The notes beneath the pieces are model-generated. The model had not been told where the DNA came from, did not search any database, and saw nothing but the letters and a program-made list of their open reading frames with translations. From Candidatus Melainabacteria bacterium (GTDB lineage Bacteria; Actinomycetota; Actinomycetes; Mycobacteriales; Pseudonocardiaceae), in contig CAJCJE010000070.1 of NCBI GenBank assembly GCA_903970565.1, forward strand, positions 1-5,083: 5,083 bases of DNA, given 5' to 3'. Of the stretch, positions 1 to 5,083 are shown in pieces (the first letter of the stretch is position 1; each line of letters starts with the position of its first letter). The position numbers were made by a program, and so were the translations under genes.

Positions 1-368
1 TGCGACACACCGCGCTTGATCTGAGTATGCTGGCCCGCGCGCACGCCGACATGCTGGCCAGCACCGACGCCGCCCCGATCGTGCAGGCCCGCGCCAACCG
101 GCACTTCCACGAGCGGCTGTGGGCGGCCAGCCACAGCAACACCCTCATCGACCTGCTCGACCGGCTGCACGTACACCTGCACCGGTATCCGGAGACCACG
201 CTGAACTATCCGGGTCGCTGGGACGAGGTGCTCGACGAGCACACCCGGTTGCTCGCCGCGATCCAGGAACACCGCGCCGACGACGCGGCCACTATCGCCG
301 CCACGCACATGACCGCCGCGCGGGACATCCGGCTGAAGATGTACGCCGAACAGGATGTCCCCGGTTGA
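1..368 (+). CDS. GntR-family transcriptional regulator, FCD domain (C-terminal part, left end cut)
   Basis: The frame is open from the left edge (first full codon at 3) to TGA at 366-368, giving 121 residues. The family is normally about 220-240 residues, so the N-terminal winged-helix DNA-binding domain and true start lie outside the window. What remains is an all-helical FCD domain, as in FadR/LldR-type GntR regulators. Visible marks are 'NRHFHERLWAASHSN' (visible residues 32-46), 'DEHTRLLAAI' (78-87) and 'THMTAARD' (101-108). In this family an Asp/Asn plus three His often bind a metal that contacts a carboxylate effector; the matching residues here would be N32, H36, H80 and H102. The Asp position is therefore Asn, a substitution I think is tolerated. 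An in-frame ATG at 27 is only an internal Met. The co-directed transporter 263 bp downstream is a plausible target (inference). The effector cannot be named. Family call is firm; exact subfamily is not. Confidence 0.85.
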   Translation, partial: RHTALDLSMLARAHADMLASTDAAPIVQARANRHFHERLWAASHSNTLIDLLDRLHVHLHRYPETTLNYPGRWDEVLDEHTRLLAAIQEHRADDAATIAATHMTAARDIRLKMYAEQDVPG

Positions 369-410
369 GGCCGCTGACTTCTCCTCCCGCGCGGCACTTT
401 CCGCTGATCG

Positions 411-433
411 GTCCACGGATCGTCCACAGTGGA
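411..433. promoter_or_regulatory. Possible operator: direct GTCCAC repeats plus inverted GTGGA
   Basis: GTCCAC occurs at 411-416 and again at 422-427, 11 bp apart, which is close to one helical turn. The second copy forms a perfect small inverted repeat with GTGGA at 429-433 (TCCAC, one base, GTGGA). Many GntR-family operators have GT and AC separated by a few bases, and GTCCAC fits that loose pattern. The cluster starts 43 bp after the regulator stop and about 200 bp before the transporter start. It could equally be a weak hairpin at the regulator's 3' end or chance in GC-rich DNA, so the call is tentative. Confidence 0.22.
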
Positions 434-596
434 GGTTGAGTGGCTGTTCCGCCGCGCTGACCCCGACGCCGGGGCCGGCATCTACTGCGTGTGGCGGAAT
501 ACGACTCGTCCGGTCATCAGCAAGATTGATTCGGACCACTGGAAGTTCTGGCCAACGGGTTCGGGATCGACCAGGCTGGAGTCGCGGCTGACTCGT

Positions 597-612
597 CGCG
601 GTTTCGCGGTTT
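597..612 (+). repeat. Tandem 8-bp repeat (CGCGGTTT x2)
   Basis: Two adjacent exact copies of CGCGGTTT occupy 597-604 and 605-612, ending four bases before the transporter's ribosome binding site. The repeat is clear in the sequence. Two copies of a short unit can slip during replication and change spacing in the leader, but no function is shown and chance is possible. Confidence 0.6.
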
Positions 613-616
613 CGTC

Positions 617-623
617 AAGGAGG
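617..623 (+). promoter_or_regulatory. Strong ribosome binding site for the transporter gene
   Basis: AAGGAGG is a near-perfect match to the 16S rRNA 3' end and lies 8 bases before the ATG at 632. It fixes that start and supports independent, efficient initiation of the transporter gene. Confidence 0.9.
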
Positions 624-631
624 ACGAGAAC

Positions 632-2032
632 ATGGCCACTGACACCGCAACCCTGGCCGCGCGGCTGGACCGGTTACCGGTCGGTCGGTTCCACCGGCAG
701 GTGCTGCTCGCCCTCGCCGTGGTCTTCTTCTTCGAACTGGCCGACCTGAACACCTTCTCCTACGTCGGGGCCACCCTGGAGAAGAACACCGGCATGAGCA
801 CCGGCACCTTCGCGGTGATCACCTCCGCGTCCTTCGCCGGCATGTTCATTGGCGCGGTGTTCGGCGGCCGGTTCGCCGACGCGCTGGGCCGGCAGCGGGC
901 CCTGGTCGTCTCGGTCATCGCCTTCTCGGTGTGCTCGCTGGCCAACGCGGGAGCCTGGAACGACGCCTCGATCGGCGTCGCCCGCTTCCTGACCGGCGTC
1001 GGCCTCTCCGCGATGACCGTCGCCGCGACCACCTACATCTCCGAGGTGATGCCCTCGGAGCGACGCGGCCGGATGCAGGCCGGCGTGATCGCCATCGGTC
1101 TGGTCGGCATCCCGGCGATGACCTTCTTCTCCCGGGCGGTCGCCCCGCTGAGTCCGAACAGCTGGCGCTGGGTGTTCGTGTTCGGCGCGATCGGTCTGAT
1201 CGTGCTACCGCTGATCACGCGGCTGCCGGAGAGCCCCCGCTGGCTGGCCGGGCACGGTCGCGCCGCCGAGGCCGACCTGATCGTCAGCCGCCTGGAAGGA
1301 CAGCTCGTCGCGCAGGTCGGGGACCTGCCCGAGGCGGTGCCCGTGGTCGAGGCCGCGCCGCGCAGGGTCCGCTACCGCGATCTGTTCGCCGGCCGGCTCG
1401 GGAAGCGGACGATGATGCTCATCGTGGTCTGGGTGTTCCAGACGCTGGGCTTCTACGGGTTCAGCACCTGGGTGCCGAGCCTGCTCGTGCAGCACGGGTT
1501 CAGCCTCACCAAGAGCCTGTCGTTCATCGCGCTGACCACCCTCGGCGCGGTCCCCGGCGCGCTGCTGGCCTGGGCGATCTCCGACCGGTTCGGCCGCAAG
1601 ATCCCGATCGTCTGTGTCGCGATCGGCATCGCCGCCTGCGGCCTGGCCTACGGACTGACCTTCAACGCGGTCGCCATCGTGGTGTTCGGCTTCTGCGTGA
1701 ACGCGCTGCTCCAGACCTTCGCCGCGCTGCTCTACGCCTACACCCCCGAACTGTTCCCGACCGCGCGGCGCAACTCCGGCAACGGCCTGGCCTACGGCAC
1801 CGGCCGACTGGCCAACATCGCCGGCTCGCTCATCGTGGCCTCGATCTTCGGCTCCTTCGGCTACCAGCCGGTCTTCGTCTACATCGCGGCCTGCTGGGTG
1901 GTCGTCGCGGTCACCGTGGCCGTGTTCGGCCCGAGCACCGGGATGCGGCATCTGGAAACCCTCAACGACGTCCCGGTCGCCGCCCTCGACCCGGACGCCG
2001 CGCGCGGCACCGGTCTGGCGGAGGTTGGCTGA
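632..2032 (+). CDS. Major facilitator superfamily transporter (sugar/metabolite:H+ symporter-like, 12 TM)
   Basis: This 466-residue integral membrane protein has the length and layout of a 12-helix MFS carrier. Hydrophobic segments fall roughly at residues 24-43, 58-80, 89-108, 112-136, 146-168, 178-197, then a cytoplasmic loop to about 256, then 259-281, 293-316, 323-344, 345-369, 386-408 and 411-433. Family motifs are visible: the loop 2-3 motif as GGRFADALGRQR (78-89), its repeat in loop 8-9 as SDRFGRK (317-323), PESPRWL after helix 6 (199-205) and PELFPTARR after helix 10 (372-380). The last two are typical of the sugar porter and niacin/aromatic-acid-type metabolite:H+ symporter branches. 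Helix 1 has acidic E35 and D38 (FFELADLN), where metabolite symporters often carry acidic residues for substrate or proton coupling. The substrate cannot be read from sequence; an organic acid or a vitamin-like compound is my guess. The ATG is fixed by a strong ribosome binding site. The upstream FCD regulator may control it. Confidence 0.9.
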   Translation: MATDTATLAARLDRLPVGRFHRQVLLALAVVFFFELADLNTFSYVGATLEKNTGMSTGTFAVITSASFAGMFIGAVFGGRFADALGRQRALVVSVIAFSVCSLANAGAWNDASIGVARFLTGVGLSAMTVAATTYISEVMPSERRGRMQAGVIAIGLVGIPAMTFFSRAVAPLSPNSWRWVFVFGAIGLIVLPLITRLPESPRWLAGHGRAAEADLIVSRLEGQLVAQVGDLPEAVPVVEAAPRRVRYRDLFAGRLGKRTMMLIVVWVFQTLGFYGFSTWVPSLLVQHGFSLTKSLSFIALTTLGAVPGALLAWAISDRFGRKIPIVCVAIGIAACGLAYGLTFNAVAIVVFGFCVNALLQTFAALLYAYTPELFPTARRNSGNGLAYGTGRLANIAGSLIVASIFGSFGYQPVFVYIAACWVVVAVTVAVFGPSTGMRHLETLNDVPVAALDPDAARGTGLAEVG

Positions 2033-2053
2033 TTCCCTCGATATTCTTATGCT
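2025..2053 (+). promoter_or_regulatory. Candidate promoter for hrcA-dnaJ (sigma-70-like)
   Basis: TTGGCT (2025-2030, overlapping the transporter's last codons) and TATGCT (2048-2053) are separated by exactly 17 bp; each matches 4 of 6 consensus bases. The spacer and the following bases are AT-richer than the surrounding DNA. A start point would fall near 2060, giving a leader of roughly 110 nt that contains almost all of the 2066-2119 hairpin. I saw no better pair in this gap. A motif of this strength can occur by chance. Confidence 0.35.
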
Positions 2054-2065
2054 GACCTGCGGTAA

Positions 2066-2119
2066 TCAAGTTTGCGCCGTCCGAGGGCACGATCTGCCCC
2101 CTCGGCTCCGTAAACTTGA
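2066..2119. repeat. Long imperfect inverted repeat (hairpin or operator) upstream of hrcA
   Basis: TCAAGTTT (2066-2073) is perfectly complementary to AAACTTGA (2112-2119). In RNA the outer stem can extend inward by a G-U and two G-C pairs (2074-2076 with 2109-2111). After a small internal loop (4 and 3 nt), CCGAGGG (2081-2087) pairs perfectly with CCCTCGG (2099-2105), leaving an 11-nt apical loop. That is about 18 pairs in 54 nt. It starts 34 nt after the transporter stop and ends 41 nt before the hrcA ribosome binding site. It could be a transporter-gene terminator of the U-less kind, a 5' leader structure of hrcA-dnaJ, or a protein-binding site. It is not a CIRCE element: no GCACTC/GAGTGC half is present. 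Confidence 0.7.
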
Positions 2120-2160
2120 GGCTGGGGTGCCCGGAAACCTGAGTCCGGCCCGGTACGAGC

Positions 2161-2166
2161 AGGAGG
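2161..2166 (+). promoter_or_regulatory. Ribosome binding site that sets the hrcA GTG start
   Basis: AGGAGG lies 6 bases before GTG at 2173. It decides for this GTG over the nearby ATG at 2183, which is in another frame, and over GTG at 2166, which overlaps the site and is out of frame. Confidence 0.85.
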
Positions 2167-2172
2167 TGACGG

Positions 2173-3195
2173 GTGACCGCGGATGAACGCCGGTTCGAGG
2201 TTCTGCGCGCGATCGTCGCCGACTACGTGTCCAACCAGGAGCCGGTCGGGTCCAAGGCGCTCGTCGAACGGCACAACCTCGGCGTGTCCAGCGCGACCGT
2301 GCGCAACGACATGGCCGCCCTCGAGGAGGACGGCTACATCGCCCAGCCGCACACCAGTGCCGGGCGAATCCCGACCGACAAGGGCTATCGGCTGTTCGTC
2401 GACCAGCTCTCCGAGGTCAAACCGCTCTCGCAGGCCGAGCGCAAGGCCATCCAGATCTTCCTCGACGGCGCCATCGACCTCGACGACGTGCTGCGCCGCA
2501 GCGTCCGACTGCTCGCCCAGTTGACCAGGCAGGTCGCGGTCGTGCAGTACCCGACGCTGTCCCGCTCCACCATCCGGCACATCGAAGTGGTGCTCATCAC
2601 ACCGGCTCGGTTGATGCTGGTGCTGATCACCGACACCGGTCGAGTCGACCAGCGCATGGTCGACCTCGGCGACGTGTTCACCGACGAGTCGGTGGCCCGG
2701 CTGCGGTCGGTGCTCAACTCGACGATGGTCGGAGAACGGCTCGCCGAGGCCTCGGCGAAGGTCGCCGAACTGCCGGAGAAGGCACCGAACGAACTGCGCG
2801 ACGTGATGACGCGGGTCTGCTCGGTGCTGATCGAATCGCTCGTCGAACACCCCGAGGAGCGCCTGGTACTGGGCGGCACCGCCAATCTCACCCGTAACGT
2901 CGCGGATTTTCCCGGTTCGCTGCGTCAGGTGTTGGAAGCGCTGGAGGAACAGGTGATCGTGCTGAAGCTGCTCGCCGCGGCGCGCGACTCCGGCACGGTC
3001 ACGGTGCACATCGGCGAGGAGAACGAGGCCCACGAGATGCGCAGCACCTCGGTGGTCTCGGTCGGCTACGGCAGCGGCGCGACCGTGCTCGGCGGGATGG
3101 GAGTGCTCGGGCCGACCCGGATGGACTATCCGGGAAACATCGCCGCCGTTCGGGCGGTTGCAAACTATGTAGGGGACATCCTCGCCGGTCAGTGA
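2173..3195 (+). CDS. hrcA: Heat-inducible transcriptional repressor HrcA
   Basis: HrcA is a cytoplasmic dimeric repressor that binds CIRCE operators of chaperonin and related heat-shock genes; in other bacteria its activity depends on GroEL. The 340-residue length is normal for the family. Residues 1-78 form the winged-helix domain, including the signature [18 protein letters not shown] (39-56) followed by [16 protein letters not shown] (58-73). The middle is a GAF-like and inserted region with the family phrase RHIEVVLI (135-142). The C-terminal marks IGEEN (280-284) and GPTRMDYP (313-320) followed by [10 protein letters not shown] are intact. No frame damage is seen. The GTG start is set by AGGAGG six bases upstream. 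dnaJ follows after 90 bp on the same strand, the usual actinobacterial order, so the two are probably cotranscribed. No CIRCE sequence is visible upstream, so autoregulation is not shown by the sequence. Confidence 0.97.
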   Translation: MTADERRFEVLRAIVADYVSNQEPVGSKALVERHNLGVSSATVRNDMAALEEDGYIAQPHTSAGRIPTDKGYRLFVDQLSEVKPLSQAERKAIQIFLDGAIDLDDVLRRSVRLLAQLTRQVAVVQYPTLSRSTIRHIEVVLITPARLMLVLITDTGRVDQRMVDLGDVFTDESVARLRSVLNSTMVGERLAEASAKVAELPEKAPNELRDVMTRVCSVLIESLVEHPEERLVLGGTANLTRNVADFPGSLRQVLEALEEQVIVLKLLAAARDSGTVTVHIGEENEAHEMRSTSVVSVGYGSGATVLGGMGVLGPTRMDYPGNIAAVRAVANYVGDILAGQ

Positions 3196-3268
3196 CACTG
3201 GTCGACGAGACGGACGGTTGCAGAGGGCACAACGACAGCGGCCGCGAACGGGACGAACCGCGCGCGGT

Positions 3269-3274
3269 AGGAGG
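3269..3274 (+). promoter_or_regulatory. Ribosome binding site of dnaJ
   Basis: AGGAGG precedes the GTG at 3286 by 11 bases, a little long; an overlapping GGAG at 3273-3276 gives a 9-base gap. The GTG is followed directly by the conserved [10 protein letters not shown], which confirms the start. The 90-bp gap before dnaJ shows no clear promoter or CIRCE. Confidence 0.75.
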
Positions 3275-3285
3275 AGTCGGAAACG

Positions 3286-4434
3286 GTGGCGAGGGATTAC
3301 TACGGCACGCTCGGAGTGGCCAAGGACGCCACTCCGGAACAGCTCAAGCGCGCCTATCGGAAGCTGGCCCGCGAGCTGCACCCGGACGTGAACCCGGATG
3401 CCGAGGCGCAGAGCCGCTTCCGTGAGGTCACGGCCGCCTACGAAGTCCTGTCCGACCCGAAGAAACGGCAGGTCGTCGACCTCGGTGGCGACCCGCTCGG
3501 CAGCGGCGGCGGTGGGGGCGGTGGCCGCGACCCGTTCGCCGGGTTCGGCCTCGGCGACATCATGGACGCCTTCTTCGGCGCCACCGGCGGCGGCTCCGGC
3601 CGCGGCCCGCGCAGCCGGGTGCAGGCCGGTTCGGACGCGCTGATCCGGCTCACCCTCACCCTGGAGGAGTGCTTCACCGGAGTCAGCCGCGAACTGACCG
3701 TGGACACCGCGATCCTCTGCGAGCTGTGCGTCGGCGAGGGCACCAGGGAGGGCAGCTCACCGCAGGTCTGCGACACCTGCGGCGGACGCGGCGAGATCCA
3801 GTCCGTGCAGCGCTCCTTCCTCGGCCAGGTGGTCACCGCCCGGCCCTGCCCGGTCTGCCACGGCCTCGGCGAGGTCATCCCGGACCCGTGCCCGAAGTGC
3901 ACCGGCGAGGGTCGGGTCCGCTCCCGGCGCACCATCACCGTGAAGGTGCCGGCCGGGGTCGCCGACGGCGTCCGGGTCCGGCACGCCGGCCAGGGCGAGG
4001 TCGGCCCCGGCGGTGGCCCGGCTGGTGACCTCTACGTCGAGGTCGAGGAGCTGGCGCACGACGTGTTCGAGCGGGACGGCGCCGACCTGCACTGCACCGT
4101 GCACCTGCCGATGACCTCCGCGGCGCTGGGCGCGGTGCTGCCGCTGGAGACCCTGGACGGCACCGAGGACCTGCCGATCGAGGCCGGTATCCAGCCGGAC
4201 ACCGAACTCGTGCTCAATGGCCGGGGCCTGCCGAGGCTGCGGTCCTCCGGTCGCATCGACGGTCGCGGCGATCTGCACATCCACCTCGATGTGGAGATCC
4301 CGACCAAGCTCGACGAACGGCAGATCGAACTGCTGCGCGAACTGGCCACGCTGCGTGGCGAGGAACAGCCCGCGCTGGCCACCAACGGACGCGGCGGCCT
4401 GTTCTCCCGGTTGCGGTCCCGGCACGGCCGGTGA
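3286..4434 (+). CDS. dnaJ: Molecular chaperone DnaJ, class A (actinobacterial DnaJ2 type)
   Basis: This cytoplasmic J-domain co-chaperone stimulates DnaK ATPase and delivers unfolded substrates. The 382-residue protein has the full class A layout. The J domain is at about 4-66 with the essential HPD at 32-34. A Gly/Phe-rich linker (67-115) contains a run of seven glycines and the motif DIMDAFFG (91-98). Then comes a zinc-binding domain with four intact CxxCxGxG repeats: CELCVGEG (145-152), CDTCGGRG (162-169), CPVCHGLG (188-195) and CPKCTGEG (202-209). Substrate-binding/dimerisation domains follow to about 358, and the tail ends in [12 protein letters not shown]. The J domain ends in VVDLGGDP rather than the usual YD, which I recall as normal for the HrcA-linked DnaJ2 of actinomycetes; a dnaK-grpE-linked DnaJ1 would be expected elsewhere in the genome. 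It lies 90 bp after hrcA, and its stop overlaps the rsmE start. All key residues are present. Confidence 0.97.
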   Translation: MARDYYGTLGVAKDATPEQLKRAYRKLARELHPDVNPDAEAQSRFREVTAAYEVLSDPKKRQVVDLGGDPLGSGGGGGGGRDPFAGFGLGDIMDAFFGATGGGSGRGPRSRVQAGSDALIRLTLTLEECFTGVSRELTVDTAILCELCVGEGTREGSSPQVCDTCGGRGEIQSVQRSFLGQVVTARPCPVCHGLGEVIPDPCPKCTGEGRVRSRRTITVKVPAGVADGVRVRHAGQGEVGPGGGPAGDLYVEVEELAHDVFERDGADLHCTVHLPMTSAALGAVLPLETLDGTEDLPIEAGIQPDTELVLNGRGLPRLRSSGRIDGRGDLHIHLDVEIPTKLDERQIELLRELATLRGEEQPALATNGRGGLFSRLRSRHGR

Positions 4435-5083
4435 CCTCGCTCCCGGTTTTCCTCCTCGACCAGCTGCCCGGCTCGGACGGATTCGTGCTGGACGGGCCGG
4501 AGGGCCGGCACGCGGCCTCGGCCCGCCGGCTACGGCCGGGCGAGCAGCTGGTCGTCTCCGACGGCCGGGGCGGCCTGGCCACCTGCCGGGTCGAACACGC
4601 CGAACGGGACACGGTGGCGTTGACCGTGCTGCGCCGCGAGACGCGGCCACTGCCCGAGCTGACCGTGTCGTTGGCCCAGGCGCTGATCAAGGGTGATCGC
4701 GGTGAACTCGCCGTCGAGCTGGCCACCGAGGCCGGCGTCGACCGCGTGCTGCCCTGGCAGGCGCAACGCTGCATCGCCCGCTGGGAGGACGGTCCACGCG
4801 GCGCCAAGGCACACGCCCGCTGGCAGAGCACGGCGCGGGAGGCGGCCAAACAGGCCCGTCGGGCCTGGTGCCCCGACGTCACCGCGCCGATGAGCACCGA
4901 AGCCCTGGCCGAGCGGGTCGGCACCGCCGCGCTCGCCCTGGTGCTGCACGAATCGGCCGGGCGGCGGCTGACCGAGGTGCCGTTGCCGGTCCGGGGCGAG
5001 CTGCTGCTGGTGGTCGGTCCGGAGGGCGGGATCAGCGATACGGAACTGGCGGTTCTCGTCGAGGCTGGTGCCACGGCCGTGAA
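4431..5083 (+). CDS. rsmE: 16S rRNA (uracil(1498)-N3)-methyltransferase RsmE (right end cut)
   Basis: The frame opens at GTG 4431, overlaps the dnaJ stop as GTGA, and is still open at the window edge after 217 codons; the family is usually about 240-250 residues. RsmE uses S-adenosylmethionine to methylate N3 of U1498 in 16S rRNA of the 30S subunit. The N-terminal PUA-like RNA-binding part is recognisable by [25 protein letters not shown] (from residue 24). The SPOUT methyltransferase part shows [19 protein letters not shown] (from 85), the family pattern [14 protein letters not shown] (from 137) and the knot motif [14 protein letters not shown] (195-208), where the cofactor binds. GPEGG is followed by Ile, where Phe is common. 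The last knot residues are missing only because of the cut. No ribosome binding site precedes the GTG, so initiation probably depends on translation of dnaJ. The hrcA-dnaJ-rsmE order is a known actinobacterial arrangement. Confidence 0.95.
   Translation, partial: MTSLPVFLLDQLPGSDGFVLDGPEGRHAASARRLRPGEQLVVSDGRGGLATCRVEHAERDTVALTVLRRETRPLPELTVSLAQALIKGDRGELAVELATEAGVDRVLPWQAQRCIARWEDGPRGAKAHARWQSTAREAAKQARRAWCPDVTAPMSTEALAERVGTAALALVLHESAGRRLTEVPLPVRGELLLVVGPEGGISDTELAVLVEAGATAV

Larger units (their letters stand above)
369..631. other. Intergenic region between the GntR-family gene and the transporter gene
   Basis: This 263-bp stretch holds no gene I can support. A GTG-started frame at 429 runs on to 749, but it has no ribosome binding site and overlaps the transporter gene by 118 bp out of frame. 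Visible small structures are the GTCCAC/GTGGA cluster at 411-433, a short GC hairpin (CCCCG at 461-465 pairing with CGGGG at 470-474, 4-nt loop, no following T run) and a tandem 8-bp repeat at 597-612. I found no convincing -35/-10 pair. A TTGATT at 526-531 lacks a -10 at the right distance. The length and position make it the likely control region of the transporter gene, and any terminator of the regulator gene would also be here. Confidence 0.6.

Noticed and set aside
461..474. CCCCG/CGGGG hairpin as a terminator for the regulator gene
   Set aside because: Five-pair stem with no T run and 90 bp after the stop; too weak to call.
429..749. GTG-started + strand frame in the gap before the transporter; its first ~24 codons have GC-rich third positions
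   Set aside because: It has no ribosome binding site, loses the codon bias after about 500, overlaps the transporter by 118 bp out of frame, and the product is not recognisable.
931..2055. Long + strand frame inside the transporter gene
   Set aside because: Very Arg/Ala/Gly-rich translation in a shifted frame; a shadow of the MFS coding sequence.
3101..3108. GAGTGCTC inside hrcA, resembling half of a CIRCE element
   Set aside because: No inverted partner lies 9 bp upstream; the nearby GTGCTCGG is a direct, not inverted, copy, and the site is inside conserved codons.
3242..3267. CCGCG/CGCGG inverted repeat just before the dnaJ ribosome binding site
   Set aside because: Only five pairs with a 16-nt loop, easily expected by chance in such GC-rich sequence.
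2047..3381. 444-codon open frame on the - strand opposite hrcA
   Set aside because: It is rich in Arg, His, Asp and Gly as expected for the antisense of a high-GC gene, and hrcA on the + strand is unmistakable and intact.
3505..3525. GC-rich run encoding a glycine tract in dnaJ
   Set aside because: This is the normal Gly/Phe-rich linker of class A DnaJ, not a separate repeat element.
3757..4650. - strand frame opposite dnaJ and rsmE (also 4214-5074)
   Set aside because: Low-complexity antisense translation across two well-identified genes.

Overview
The window is high-GC DNA with strong G/C bias at third codon positions, GTG starts and long spurious open frames on both strands. This is typical of an actinomycete. 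The tight run hrcA, dnaJ (the second, HrcA-linked DnaJ type) and rsmE is a conserved actinobacterial neighbourhood. Protein wording such as 'VDLGGDPLG' after the J domain fits Pseudonocardiaceae-like actinomycetes, but the genus cannot be fixed from this sequence. All genes lie on the + strand.

Layout. Positions 1-368 hold the C-terminal part of a GntR-family regulator with an FCD ligand/metal-binding domain; its DNA-binding part lies off the left edge. A 263-bp gap (369-631) follows, with no convincing gene, a small cluster of GTCCAC/GTGGA motifs and a strong ribosome binding site at its end. Positions 632-2032 encode a complete 12-helix major facilitator transporter, probably for a small organic metabolite and possibly controlled by the neighbouring regulator. 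A 140-bp, locally AT-richer gap (2033-2172) carries a plausible promoter and a long imperfect inverted repeat just upstream of hrcA. Positions 2173-3195 are a complete hrcA, 3286-4434 a complete class A dnaJ, and 4431-5083 the first ~217 residues of rsmE, running off the right edge and overlapping dnaJ by GTGA.

How the genes work together. The left half looks like a regulator/transporter pair of accessory metabolism. The right half is a housekeeping stress and ribosome operon: HrcA represses chaperone genes, DnaJ is the J-domain partner of DnaK, and RsmE methylates 16S rRNA. The most unusual sequence element is the inverted repeat at 2066-2119, which sits where a heat-shock operator might be expected but matches neither CIRCE nor the HspR operator HAIR. 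I saw no mobile element, CRISPR array, tRNA, rRNA or clear new system; most of the window is ordinary core genome.
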